Part shown: piece by piece, positions 60,701 through 64,000 of the stretch
Position numbering within the stretch: position 1 is the first letter of the stretch
How the letters are laid out: every line of letters starts with the position of its first letter
From: Gambelia wislizenii
Taxonomy: Eukaryota; Chordata; Lepidosauria; Squamata; Crotaphytidae
NCBI GenBank assembly: GCA_030847615.1
Contig: JAUMIR010000004.1
Coordinates: 227,830,501-227,894,500 of the forward strand
Length of the DNA: 64,000 nt
Direction of reading: 5' to 3'
The notes under the pieces: generated by a model
Databases searched by the model: none
Told to the model about the DNA's origin: nothing
Seen by the model: the letters and a program-made list of their open reading frames with translations, nothing else
Made by a program: the position numbers and the translations under genes

Positions 60701-63468
60701 TAGGGTCACCACAAGTCAAAAAGGACTAGAAGACACAGAATAACAACAACTTTTCAAAAGATAGTACAGTTGCCCCTCCACATTCGCGAACTCAGCATTC
60801 ACGGTTTTAATTTTTCGTGGTTTTGGGAGGGCCCCCCCGCCCCCCCCAAAACCGCGAAAAGGGGCCTCCGGAGGCCCCTTGAAAGCCCTGGGAAGGAGCG
60901 GGGAGGGCCGGGGAGGCGTTCACGGGGCCTTTGGAGACCCTCCAGAGGCCCCGTGAAGGCCTGGGGCGGGTGGGGGGAGTCCACGGAGGCCTTCACGGAG
61001 CCTTCGAAGGCTCCGTGAAGGCCCCGGGGAGGGAGGGGGGAGGTTGGGGGGAGGCCTTCACGGAGACTTGGAAGGCTCTGTGAAGGCCTGGGGAGGGTGG
61101 GGGGAGGCCCCGGGGAGGGAGGGGGGAGGATGGGGGGAGGCCTTCACGGAGCCTTGGAAGGCTCCGTGAAGGCCTGGGGAGGGTGGGGGGAGGCCACGGA
61201 GGAAGGCTCCGTGAAGGCCCCGGGGAGGGAGGGGGAGGATGGGGGGAGGCCTTCACGGAGCCTTGGAAGGCTCCGTGAAGGCCTGGGGAGGGTGGGGGGA
61301 GGTGGGGGGAGGCCGCGGAGGCCTTCACGGAGCCTTCAAAGGCTCCGTGAAGGCCCCGGGGAGGGAGGGGGGAGGGTTGCAGAGGGTGGGGGGAGGGCAA
61401 TCAATATTCACAGTTTTTTGACATTCGCGGGGGTCCGTGGAACCTAACCCCCGCGAATGTCAAGGGACAACTGTATTGGGGGGAGAAACATTTTAGCCAC
61501 ACCAGAAAACTGATTCATTACCTCATGGACATTCTCCTTCCATTCTTGGTAGAGATCTCTCATATCAATTAATTTGTTTTCTAGCTTTTCAATGGTCCAC
61601 ACCTGAGTACCTTTCCCTTTTCTTCTTACTTGAATAGCGGGTTCACTTACTATTGCACCTCTCTGAACACAGAAAGAAAAACTAATTTAAAATACATTTT
61701 TAAACAATGTTTCATTTTTTTCAAATGTAAGTTCTAAAGTACTAGGTACCATATATGCTTATTATTCTTTCTATATTCCATCCACCATTGAGTAATGGTG
61801 CCTGGGGCCCTACTTGACCAGTCCAACGGCAACTACAATATGCAGCCAGTTTATCAGTGATGTTATACATTACTCTTGTTTCCTTGTTGTCAAACCTTAC
61901 ATACTTTGTGAGTACTCAAACCATATTCAGGTTCATTGTTACTTTATAGTGGCTATGCCCTAAAGCTGTGCCATAAGGAAAACTTGGGTTAAAATGGCCA
62001 CTGGGAATAGAAAGCCAAAAATGGCTGCCAGGAGGGGATTAGAAATTGGCCACAAGGTGGAGAGGGAAAGAAAGACCGCTGTTAAGAAAAGCACAGGAAG
62101 AAAGTTGTGTATTTGCAAAGTGTTTTGATGGAGTGGGAAGACCATACTTGCAATCAACACTAGTGATGCTAGACACACAGCTGATGCTGGATTTTGACAC
62201 AGGGAAGGCAAGTGGGGAAAAGAACAAGGTGTAGAGCAGCAACCACTTTTAAAACTTCCTCTCCAAATGTCCTCTTCCCTAAACTGGATCTTGTTTCTGT
62301 TATCCTCTTCCTCCTTCATGATGCCTCCCAGTAAATCATTTTGGGTCTCATGGAGCTGCCAGAAAGGAGTAGGACAGAGACCATGAGAGTGGATGCCTTT
62401 GGACGCACTTGGGGTTCAGCCTCAGAAGTTAGAATAGCAATCCCAGCAACTGAGTTGTCAGGAGAAACATTGCGGAGGGGGGTGTCACTGGAACCATGCA
62501 GGTCCAAAACAGCTCCCTCAAGAATAAGTAAGGAATGCTTTGCTCCCCTTCACTATGCAGATGTTGCTGACTTTTCTGTGCCCCAGCCAAAGAGGACTTT
62601 GCTGAGGATTCCCCCTTAACAGCCAACATAGAGGGAGGAAGGGAGAAAGAAAATCAAGAATGGAGGAAGACAGAGGATTTTTAAGGCAAAAAAGAAGGAA
62701 TAAAAGTGAAAGAACTAGAAGGATTAAGAAGATTTAGAAAAAGAGATCTAATTAGGTTGACAACAGCAAAATTAAACTTAACCTGGACCAAGCCAATGAG
62801 AAGAACTGGGAATGATGCTAAGGGCTAAGCATATAATACTAATCTTTCTTGTCACAATAACCCTTGCCTAGCCTGTGTGGTGACAGTGATAAGCCAGTCC
62901 TCGGTGTCTCCTTTACTGCATGCAGAGAATGAGGTGGTCCAAAAACTTAGAGACACACATCTTCTTTGACATGGAACATTCCTTGTGTGACCATGTCAAG
63001 ACCTCCTTGTATATGAAAAATGCACATCAGAAGAAAAAGCTGTGATCCTAGCATGCTGGCTTTCTGTGTTCCGCAAAATGAGTGTGTCCATGCTTCAAAA
63101 CAAATAGTGTCCCAGATGCAATCGGAGACTGTATGCCTATGAAAGACATACCATGTCCTCTTGCAAAGTAAATAAATTCTTTGACTCAGACTCTTATGTG
63201 CCCACCCTGTTTCTCATCCCTTCCCTAAAATCTATTTCTGGCTCCAAATAAATGTTCTTCTTTTAAGGGCTTATACAAAACAGCAACAGTTAACAGTTTT
63301 CTTACCTTCCTATTGGCACTCAGGTTAGCAGCAGGGATCTGCAATGTAACTTGATAATCTGTCAGCTTGCTCATTTCTTCAGCTAAGAAGTTTGCTTCCC
63401 TTACTAATGTATTGGCTTTAACTATCTGTTCTCTTAGTTTTGCCAGGCTCTGGCGAAACAACTCATCC
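15479..63468 (-). CDS. KIF13A: KIF13A, 3' portion: 23 coding exons ending in a CAP-Gly domain
   Basis: Kinesin-3 motor that carries vesicles toward microtubule plus ends; the mammalian protein moves AP-1, mannose-6-phosphate-receptor and recycling-endosome cargo. The window holds the stalk and tail only: 3,934 coding bases, about 1,310 residues plus a stop, from DELFRQ to RKSWIN. Every exon boundary has AG/GT and all phases join without a break. Segments such as [51 protein letters not shown] and [16 protein letters not shown] match KIF13A and differ from KIF13B. The end ([22 protein letters not shown]) is a CAP-Gly domain, which binds EEY/F-type tails in other proteins. Human KIF13A stops before this point, while KIF13B carries the domain and ends RKSWAS. 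The 5' exons (motor, FHA) lie past the right edge. Assignment rests on remembered family sequence, not a search. Confidence 0.93.
16284..16380. repeat. Short palindromic repeat, second copy
   Basis: CTCCAGATACTGCTGGACTA and CCATGCTGGCTGGGCTTGTG followed by GTGGAGTCCAACAC match the repeat at 13,448-13,550. Confidence 0.55.
16431..16746. mobile_element. Tigger-like MITE (copy 1)
   Basis: TA-flanked element with ends CAGTACAACTCCTGTATCC and, complemented, TAGTACAATCCCCATATCC. The interior holds GGTCCTCCAGCATGATTCTA and its near-repeat, shared with copies at 34.3, 46.7 and 57.8 kb. Confidence 0.75.
16747..17690. other. KIF13A last intron, no other feature seen
   Basis: AT-rich intron between the last two coding exons. 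No repeat with clear ends and no open frame worth keeping. Confidence 0.5.
17691..18753 (-). CDS. KIF13A: KIF13A large penultimate exon: disordered tail plus first half of CAP-Gly
   Basis: A 1,063-base exon: 354 codons plus one base of a split Gly codon, ending PVG|gtaaga. It opens [15 protein letters not shown], then [16 protein letters not shown] and [16 protein letters not shown], all KIF13A-like. Further on, [19 protein letters not shown] matches the last part of human KIF13A. Unlike the human protein it continues into [19 protein letters not shown] and [18 protein letters not shown], the N-terminal half of a CAP-Gly domain. The acceptor is a tandem NAG/NAG (ttttag CAG), so splicing at 18750 instead of 18753 would drop one Gln. 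Confidence 0.96.
19197..19370. mobile_element. Foldback MITE, about 175 bases
   Basis: An almost complete hairpin. The left arm GTAAGCAAGGGGATCTTGTA pairs with TACAAGATCCCCTTGCTTAC at the right end, and the inner arms CATAAACTTTCATAGACT and AGTCTATGAAAGCTTATG also pair. This resembles hAT-type MITEs common in reptile genomes. Confidence 0.8.
19371..21024. other. KIF13A intron, nothing recognised
   Basis: No exon-like frame with splice sites and no repeat I can name; the open frame near 20029-20265 has no family resemblance. Confidence 0.45.
21025..21559. mobile_element. Tigger-like MITE with internal tandem array (copy 2)
   Basis: TA-flanked ends CAGTAGCACCCCCACATCTG and, complemented, CAGTAGCACCCCCGCATGC. 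Between them at about 21,138-21,490 are five units of roughly 75-85 bases, each starting close to GAGAAGGGAGAAAGGAGGTG then AGCTC and a CTCC-rich part. The open frames here are products of the repeat, not genes. Confidence 0.85.
21560..24105. other. KIF13A intron, nothing recognised
   Basis: Long stretch of unique-looking AT-rich DNA. The open frames at 22,6xx and 23,2xx-23,6xx lack splice context and family resemblance. Confidence 0.45.
24106..24692 (-). mobile_element. Uncharacterised interspersed repeat (copy 2)
   Basis: Ends GGACATTATCAGACGAGC and, complemented, GGACTTTATCATATGCGGC are imperfect inverted repeats. The middle matches the element at 10,195-10,640 in reverse. It is probably a non-autonomous DNA transposon. 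Confidence 0.5.
25020..25124 (-). CDS. KIF13A: KIF13A exon: [17 protein letters not shown] to NSIHEEKI
   Basis: Thirty-five codons, phase 0, acceptor ttgcag and donor ATT|gtaagt. [15 protein letters not shown] aligns with human KIF13A. It is low-complexity, probably disordered tail. Confidence 0.93.
25607..25755 (-). CDS. KIF13A: KIF13A exon: [17 protein letters not shown] to RPLLSKE
   Basis: Two bases plus 49 codons, acceptor caaag and donor GAG|gtaagt. It contains [17 protein letters not shown], diagnostic for KIF13A. Confidence 0.96.
25756..27849. other. KIF13A intron with short simple repeats
   Basis: A CA-rich run lies at 25,770-25,805 and a CTC run at about 26,477-26,495 next to a possible reverse L2 tail (AGCCCACCCTGTACTGTAAG). 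No exon found. Confidence 0.45.
27850..28456. mobile_element. Large palindromic non-autonomous element
   Basis: Ends CCTTGTCTACAC and GTGTAGACAAGG are exact inverted repeats. Inside, an arm near 28,138-28,195 (GCTGCCTGGCAGGTGCCA, CAGTTCCCAGCC) is inverted near 28,250-28,310 (GGCTGGGAATTG, GGCACCTGCCAGGCAGCA). No coding capacity. Confidence 0.7.
29016..29127 (-). CDS. KIF13A: KIF13A exon: [19 protein letters not shown] to RRNKDAG
   Basis: Thirty-seven codons plus one base, acceptor tttag and donor G|gtaaga. It includes [13 protein letters not shown], which matches human KIF13A. A CR1 fragment starts about 50 bases upstream of its acceptor. Confidence 0.93.
29175..29405 (-). repeat. CR1 LINE 3' fragment
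   Basis: It contains AATCACAGAATTGTAGAGTT, GGAAGAGACCACGAGGGCCA and TCCAACCCCCTGCCATGCAG, the standard CR1 3' end. A piece further in (AAAAAGGCCAATGCGATTTT) comes from the end of the reverse transcriptase frame, so an internal part is deleted. Confidence 0.85.
29406..31455. other. KIF13A intron, nothing recognised
   Basis: AT-rich, with no clear repeat boundaries and no exon-like frame. Confidence 0.45.
31456..31500 (-). CDS. KIF13A: KIF13A micro-exon: [15 protein letters not shown]
   Basis: A 45-base exon of 15 codons, phase 0 at both ends, acceptor ttttag and donor AAG|gtatgg. The sequence matches the human KIF13A segment around LSGFDED. Confidence 0.93.
31501..32022. other. KIF13A intron with possible reverse LINE tail
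   Basis: About 31,740-31,830 (TTTATTTATTAAATAAATAT ... ATCACCCTTCATC) resembles an L2-type LINE 3' end in reverse. No exon in this stretch. Confidence 0.4.
32023..32100 (-). CDS. KIF13A: KIF13A exon: [17 protein letters not shown] to TPNVHN
   Basis: Twenty-six codons, phase 0, acceptor aaacag and donor AAT|gtaaga. [10 protein letters not shown] is a conserved Ser/Thr motif. A Tigger-like MITE begins only 24 bases upstream of the acceptor AG, at 32127, so its end touches the likely branch point. Confidence 0.95.
32127..32424. mobile_element. Tigger-like MITE next to a splice acceptor (copy 3)
   Basis: TA-flanked ends CAGTTGGCCCTCTGTATCCA and, complemented, CAGTGGGCCCTTGGTATCC. A unit of about 31 bases (GGATTTGGCATCCACGGATT plus CTACCATCCA) is repeated three times at about 32,148-32,240. 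It lies 27 bases from the exon at 32023-32100. Confidence 0.85.
32910..33461. mobile_element. Tigger-like MITE with internal tandem array (copy 4)
   Basis: TA-flanked ends CAGTAGGACCCCCATATCCA and, complemented, CAGTAGGAGCCCCGTATCCG. Five units of about 86-88 bases at roughly 32,990-33,395 are built on GGGAGAAGGGAGGTGAGATC and TCCCCTCCTCC, homologous to the units at 21.1-21.5 kb. Open frames on both strands here are repeat artefacts. Confidence 0.85.
33675..33827 (-). CDS. KIF13A: KIF13A exon: [16 protein letters not shown] to SLERLRQ
   Basis: Fifty-one codons, phase 0, acceptor tttaag and donor CAA|gtgagt. It carries [20 protein letters not shown], a well-conserved helical stretch. The MITE with the 87-base array ends about 210 bases downstream in the intron. 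Confidence 0.96.
34019..34111 (-). CDS. KIF13A: KIF13A exon: [15 protein letters not shown] to IVSNIPK
   Basis: Thirty-one codons, phase 0, acceptor ccctag and donor AAG|gtaatt. [14 protein letters not shown] is conserved in kinesin-3 tails. Confidence 0.95.
34323..34654. mobile_element. Tigger-like MITE (copy 5)
   Basis: Ends TATGATCCCCATATCTGC and, complemented, CAGTATGTCCTCTATATCTC. The interior matches copy 1 (GGTCCTCCAGCATGATTCTA, CAGAAGTTGACCATAG). Confidence 0.75.
34965..35205. mobile_element. Tigger-like MITE (copy 6)
   Basis: Ends CAGTCGGCCCTCCATATCCA and, complemented, CAGTGGGCCCTTGGTATCTG. The interior ATAATGGGACTTGAGCATCC is shared with copy 3 at 32.1 kb. Confidence 0.8.
35880..36056 (-). 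CDS. KIF13A: KIF13A exon: [18 protein letters not shown] to NIYNKQ
   Basis: Fifty-nine codons, phase 0, acceptor tcttag and donor CAG|gtaatg. It includes [18 protein letters not shown] and [14 protein letters not shown], conserved in both KIF13 paralogues. Confidence 0.96.
36915..37039 (-). CDS. KIF13A: KIF13A exon: [17 protein letters not shown] to IIKHSKDE
   Basis: Two bases plus 41 codons, acceptor tgttag and donor GAG|gtaaat. It contains [17 protein letters not shown]. The MITE with the 115-base tandem array starts 230 bases upstream in the transcript. Confidence 0.95.
37269..38083. mobile_element. Tigger-like MITE with six 115-base tandem units (copy 7)
   Basis: TA-flanked ends CAATCGTCCCTTCCTATTCG and, complemented, TAGTCATCCCTTCCCATTC. 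Six units of 112-117 bases start near 37,326, 37,438, 37,552, 37,668, 37,785 and 37,899, each beginning close to GCCGCCGAGGGTTTGCTTGG. Long frames stay open on both strands because the unit length and composition allow it; I do not treat them as genes. Confidence 0.85.
38279..38334 (-). CDS. KIF13A: KIF13A exon: [18 protein letters not shown]
   Basis: A 56-base exon (1 + 18 codons + 1) with acceptor gttag and donor G|gtaagt. It joins to give the [12 protein letters not shown] motif shared by KIF13A proteins. Confidence 0.95.
38590..40400 (-). mobile_element. Unclassified LINE: reverse transcriptase and C-terminal zinc-knuckle region
   Basis: In the same direction as KIF13A. Piece 1 (about 40,365-40,123) has [19 protein letters not shown]. 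Piece 2 (39,990-39,223) has the fingers/palm core, [19 protein letters not shown] and [18 protein letters not shown]. Piece 3 (39,207-38,596) has [17 protein letters not shown] and a Cys/His ending [13 protein letters not shown]. The palm motif that should read FADD is FAAA. An in-frame stop and a frame change separate the pieces. It is not CR1 or L1 by these motifs, and I cannot name the clade. Confidence 0.85.
40561..40687 (-). CDS. KIF13A: KIF13A exon: [17 protein letters not shown] to PGAPAN
   Basis: Two bases, 41 codons and two bases, with acceptor tcacag and donor TG|gtaggt. It includes [20 protein letters not shown], a strongly conserved KIF13 signature. The unclassified LINE sits directly in the downstream intron, about 170 bases away. 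Confidence 0.95.
41050..41140 (-). CDS. KIF13A: KIF13A exon: [20 protein letters not shown] to DEQIKKIS
   Basis: Thirty codons plus one base. Acceptor aatag and donor A|gtaaac, a weak donor fixed by phase, since it completes a Lys codon with the next exon. The charged helix with alternating Arg and Glu is probably coiled coil. Confidence 0.92.
42408..44026 (+). mobile_element. Tc1-like transposon, full length with both ends
   Basis: TA-flanked 1.6 kb element. Long (about 200-base) inverted ends start CAGTTTTGTGAAAAAAGAAA and, complemented, CAGTTGTGTGAAAAAGAAAG. The transposase starts at ATG 42774 ([18 protein letters not shown]), with paired-type helix-turn-helix motifs and an IARK-like linker ([14 protein letters not shown]). 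[19 protein letters not shown] lies at 43,239-43,300 and [18 protein letters not shown] near 43,515. The frame shifts near 43,210 and 43,450, and after SQSPDLNP the usual catalytic Glu context is lost. Confidence 0.92.
44027..45366. other. KIF13A intron, little recognised
   Basis: About 45,020-45,120 resembles a LINE 3' tail (TTGTATTAGTTTTATTATTA ... AATGGAAAGGAAGG). No other supported feature. Confidence 0.4.
45367..45417 (-). CDS. KIF13A: KIF13A small acidic exon, candidate cassette ([13 protein letters not shown])
   Basis: A 51-base exon with acceptor taccag and donor CAG|gtattg, phase 0 at both ends, so it can be skipped without a frameshift. It encodes 17 residues, mostly Gly and Asp, ending DMDSYQ. 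The preceding exon ends LDSYQ, and KIF13B has an acidic segment ending MDSYQ at the same place. The GAT run is a five-unit microsatellite in coding sequence. Whether it is constitutive or alternative cannot be told from DNA. Confidence 0.85.
45712..45960 (-). other. Protein-like open stretch of unknown origin
   Basis: The minus strand reads [20 protein letters not shown], then [20 protein letters not shown] and [18 protein letters not shown] before TGA. An AG (TTGACACAG) precedes CFDSPDY. The composition looks like real protein, not satellite, but it does not fit KIF13A and no following donor is needed for a terminal exon. It could be a retrocopy fragment, a transposon piece or chance. Confidence 0.25.
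46355..46660 (-). repeat. CR1 LINE 3' fragment
   Basis: AATCATAGAATCACAGAATT, GGAAGAGACCACAAGGGCCA and, on the minus strand, [19 protein letters not shown] mark the end of the CR1 second ORF and its 3' tail. Confidence 0.88.
46668..46914. mobile_element. Tigger-like MITE (copy 8)
   Basis: TA-flanked ends CAGGTAACCCCTCATATCTG and, complemented, CAGGCCAATCCCTGTATCCA, with GGAGGACCTAGAAATGCC inside, as in copies 1 and 5. It is inserted directly beside the CR1 fragment. Confidence 0.75.
47090..47160 (+). repeat. LINE 3' tail and AAAT microsatellite
   Basis: GGCTGAAGAGCGGGGTATAA followed by repeated AAAT units, the pattern of an L2-type 3' end. Confidence 0.6.
47389..51811 (-). mobile_element. 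DIRS-like tyrosine-recombinase retrotransposon relic with inverted ends
   Basis: Ends at 47,434-47,540 and 51,690-51,805 are long inverted repeats (CACACAAATGGGCTATCTGT against, complemented, CACACAAATCGGTTATCTGA; both continue to AGCTTTTTGGC). On the minus strand, gag-like pieces lie at 50,780-49,740 ([20 protein letters not shown]). Tyrosine-recombinase pieces follow at 49,062-48,575 ([18 protein letters not shown]) and 48,082-47,840 ([18 protein letters not shown]). The catalytic His-x-x-Arg region reads HSYTSC, so the Arg is lost. The reverse transcriptase is not visible between gag and recombinase. Frames are broken many times. Confidence 0.8.
52045..52165. repeat. Short palindromic repeat, third copy
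   Basis: CCTTCCAGATGTGGCTGGAC and GGGAGCTGGAATCCAGAGCC match the repeat at 13.4 and 16.3 kb. Confidence 0.55.
52731..52877 (-). CDS. KIF13A: KIF13A exon: [17 protein letters not shown] to LQRGLDSYQ
   Basis: Forty-nine codons, phase 0, acceptor aatcag and donor CAG|gtatga. It contains [17 protein letters not shown], a core strand-rich part of the kinesin-3 tail domain. Only 89 bases separate it from the preceding exon. Confidence 0.95.
52967..53099 (-). CDS. KIF13A: KIF13A exon: [14 protein letters not shown] to GGVFQLRQ
   Basis: One base completing Arg, then 44 codons. Acceptor gtttag and donor CAG|gtacgg. It starts the conserved kinesin-3 tail domain (DUF3694 type). An alternative start at an ATG overlapping the acceptor is not used, since the split codon joins perfectly to the previous exon. 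Confidence 0.95.
53275..55090 (-). mobile_element. CR1 LINE, 5'-truncated second ORF and 3' end
   Basis: Same strand as KIF13A. Reverse-transcriptase pieces in order: [18 protein letters not shown] near 54,760, [20 protein letters not shown] and [20 protein letters not shown] with [10 protein letters not shown] (54,467-54,000), then [16 protein letters not shown] to [17 protein letters not shown] (53,925-53,365). The 3' end has the CR1 ATTCTATGATTCTAT signature at about 53,275-53,290. At least two frame breaks make it inactive, although the FADD motif is intact. Confidence 0.93.
55335..55486 (-). CDS. KIF13A: KIF13A exon: [18 protein letters not shown] to RTLRD
   Basis: Fifty codons plus two bases of a split Arg codon. 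Acceptor tatag and donor AG|gtaact. It includes [20 protein letters not shown]. The CR1 element begins about 250 bases away in the downstream intron. Confidence 0.95.
56300..56645 (-). repeat. L1 LINE reverse-transcriptase fragment
   Basis: [20 protein letters not shown] and, after a frame change, [20 protein letters not shown] with [13 protein letters not shown] are L1 palm motifs. It is joined directly to a CR1 fragment on the right. Confidence 0.85.
56645..57235 (-). repeat. CR1 LINE reverse-transcriptase fragment
   Basis: [40 protein letters not shown] and [20 protein letters not shown] are CR1 palm motifs; FADD is FADY here. It runs in frame into the L1 fragment near 56,640. Confidence 0.88.
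57236..57813. other. KIF13A intron, nothing certain
   Basis: The open frame at 57,291-57,614 (plus), with a [17 protein letters not shown] start, has no splice context and no family I know. The right end contains a poly-A run at 57,740-57,752. Confidence 0.35.
57814..58066. mobile_element. Tigger-like MITE (copy 9)
   Basis: TA-flanked ends CAGTCAGACCCCCATTTCCA and, complemented, CAGTTGGACTCCAATATCTG, with GCATCTTCTAGGTCCTCCAA inside as in copies 1 and 5. Confidence 0.8.
58243..58416 (-). CDS. KIF13A: KIF13A exon: [17 protein letters not shown] to TFSHCK
   Basis: Fifty-eight codons, phase 0, acceptor gtccag and donor AAG|gtattt. It carries [17 protein letters not shown], which is KIF13A-specific; KIF13B has a diverged version. 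The fold is C2-like in kinesin-3 proteins. Confidence 0.95.
58882..59046 (-). CDS. KIF13A: KIF13A exon: [14 protein letters not shown] to KKLTCR
   Basis: Fifty-five codons, phase 0, acceptor atacag and donor AGG|gttagg. It includes a Ser/Glu/Asp-rich stretch ([12 protein letters not shown]) that is likely disordered. The donor gttagg is weaker than the others, but reading on in frame gives no better site. Confidence 0.92.
59734..59883 (-). CDS. KIF13A: KIF13A exon: [20 protein letters not shown] to ISQQGE
   Basis: Fifty codons, phase 0 at both ends, acceptor aaatag and donor GAG|gtaagg. It contains [13 protein letters not shown] and [10 protein letters not shown], the conserved kinesin-3 segment after the stalk coil. 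In KIF13B the corresponding region lies in the part that binds DLG-type MAGUK proteins. Confidence 0.95.
59884..60529. other. KIF13A intron, nothing recognised
   Basis: AT-rich sequence without repeat boundaries or exon-like frame. Confidence 0.45.
60530..60755 (+). repeat. SINE with tRNA-derived head
   Basis: The B-box-like GGTTTGAATCC lies near 60,569, then CACTGGGTGACCTTGAGCAA, then the common tail (CCAAGAAACCCCTGTGATAG, GGGTCACCACAAGTC) and AACAACAAC. Two bases of A/T-rich spacer separate it from the next MITE's flank. Confidence 0.8.
60767..61473. mobile_element. Tigger-like MITE with palindromic GC-rich array (copy 10)
   Basis: TA-flanked ends CAGTTGCCCCTCCACATTCG and, complemented, CAGTTGTCCCTTGACATTCG. 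The interior, about 60,830-61,400, is almost pure G+C. Units near 60,978, 61,051, 61,137, 61,247 and 61,319 contain the perfect palindrome GGCCTTCACGGAGCCTT facing AAGGCTCCGTGAAGGCC, separated by GGGGAGGGAGGGGGGAGG-type runs. Open frames on both strands are repeat artefacts. Confidence 0.88.
61522..61662 (-). CDS. KIF13A: KIF13A exon: [12 protein letters not shown] to [10 protein letters not shown]
   Basis: Forty-seven codons in phase 0, with acceptor gttcag and donor GAG|gtaatg. The peptide includes [20 protein letters not shown], a conserved kinesin-3 stalk segment. Just upstream in the transcript, and to the right on this map, is 1.6 kb of intron without recognised coding sequence. Confidence 0.95.
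61663..63305. other. KIF13A intron, nothing recognised
   Basis: No exon-like frame with splice sites; open frames near 62.0-62.6 kb have no family resemblance. No clear repeat ends. Confidence 0.45.
63306..63468 (-). CDS. KIF13A: KIF13A exon (first in window): stalk coiled coil
   Basis: It encodes [13 protein letters not shown] through LSANRK, 54 codons after one leftover base of a split Arg codon. The acceptor is ccacag and the donor is AAG|gtaaga. It is Lys/Glu/Leu-rich and helical, in the stalk behind the FHA region. I found no upstream exon between here and the window edge. Confidence 0.95.
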
Positions 63469-64000
63469 CTGTGGAGGCAAAATAAATATGGGAAATGGTA
63501 AGGGGGAAAAAATCCTTTCTAGTATTATAGAGCGTTATTGAGAAAATCTGTCAATGTCTTTTTTACCCATGTTCTCACTGAAAAATGGTATGAATTAAAT
63601 CTCAAGATTAGAGTTTTGATTTTAAAACTTTAGAATAGCTATGCCCAATGTTTTCAATGAAATTATAGACATAATAGTGTCTATGAATCCTTTACCATAA
63701 CATCAATTCATTTTTATCTGTGGGTGACATCTACCTTGCACTTCTGTTAACATCTGTGAGTACAACGCTTGCAGACCCAGCCCAGATATGTGAACAAATA
63801 CACAGACACAAAGTATCTTCACAAAATATATTGAGTACATAAATGAGTAACATATGAAAGAATATTTGGTATATTGGCAGTAAAAGGCCACAGCTTTGGT
63901 AACAGCTGTAAATGGTTGGCACAAATCGCATGGGTCCAGATCCCTTCATCAACCAACCCTCTATTGGTCAATGGACCACTATTGGTTGCCACCGACACCT
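63469..64000. other. KIF13A intron reaching the window edge
   Basis: The next upstream exon should encode the stalk segment before Arg-Asp-Glu-Leu-Phe. I found no acceptor/donor pair with such a peptide here, so it lies beyond 64,000. Confidence 0.5.

Noticed and set aside
60770..61450. Pro/Gly-rich protein genes on both strands
   Set aside because: They are translations of the GC-rich palindromic array; no splice or start context.
15479..63468. Gene is KIF13B, suggested by the CAP-Gly domain and RKSW end
   Set aside because: Many exons (for example [50 protein letters not shown]) match KIF13A and differ clearly from KIF13B at the same places.

Overview
The window is vertebrate nuclear DNA, most probably from a squamate reptile (lizard or snake). 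It has one long, intron-rich gene, no bacterial gene structure, and a mixed load of repeats: CR1, L1 and L2-type LINEs, an unclassified LINE, a DIRS-like element, Tc1 and mariner relics, Tigger-like MITEs, and SINEs with 5S-rRNA or tRNA heads. The lineage call is inference from this mix; no marker gene fixes the species.

The main gene is on the minus strand. It is the 3' part of KIF13A, a kinesin-3 motor. Twenty-three coding exons can be placed from about 63.5 kb down to the stop codon at 15.48 kb. Their phases all agree, giving about 1,310 residues of stalk and tail. The motor and FHA parts lie beyond the right edge. The last two exons encode a CAP-Gly domain. Human KIF13A, as I know it, ends without one, while its paralogue KIF13B has one. 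So this copy is KIF13A by sequence but has the KIF13B-like (probably ancestral) C-terminus.

Left of KIF13A (1-15 kb) are SINEs, DNA-transposon relics (mariner 5.3-6.6 kb, Tc1 9.4-10.2 kb) and a CpG-island-like GC-rich block at about 4.0-4.8 kb. That block may be the promoter and first exon of an unidentified minus-strand gene, whose possible last exon lies at 417-512. KIF13A's 3' UTR lies below 15.48 kb, with no certain end.

The KIF13A introns are filled with mobile elements. At least ten copies of one TA-flanked, inverted-repeat MITE family occur at 16.4, 21.0, 32.1, 32.9, 34.3, 35.0, 37.3, 46.7, 57.8 and 60.8 kb. Four of them carry internal GC-rich tandem arrays, and these are the most unusual structures in the window besides the CAP-Gly domain. 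Other intron contents are a LINE at 38.6-40.4 kb, a nearly complete Tc1 element at 42.4-44.0 kb, a DIRS-like element with inverted ends at 47.4-51.8 kb, a CR1 at 53.3-55.1 kb and a CR1/L1 chimera at 56.3-57.2 kb. All protein-like elements carry frameshifts or lost catalytic residues and look dead.
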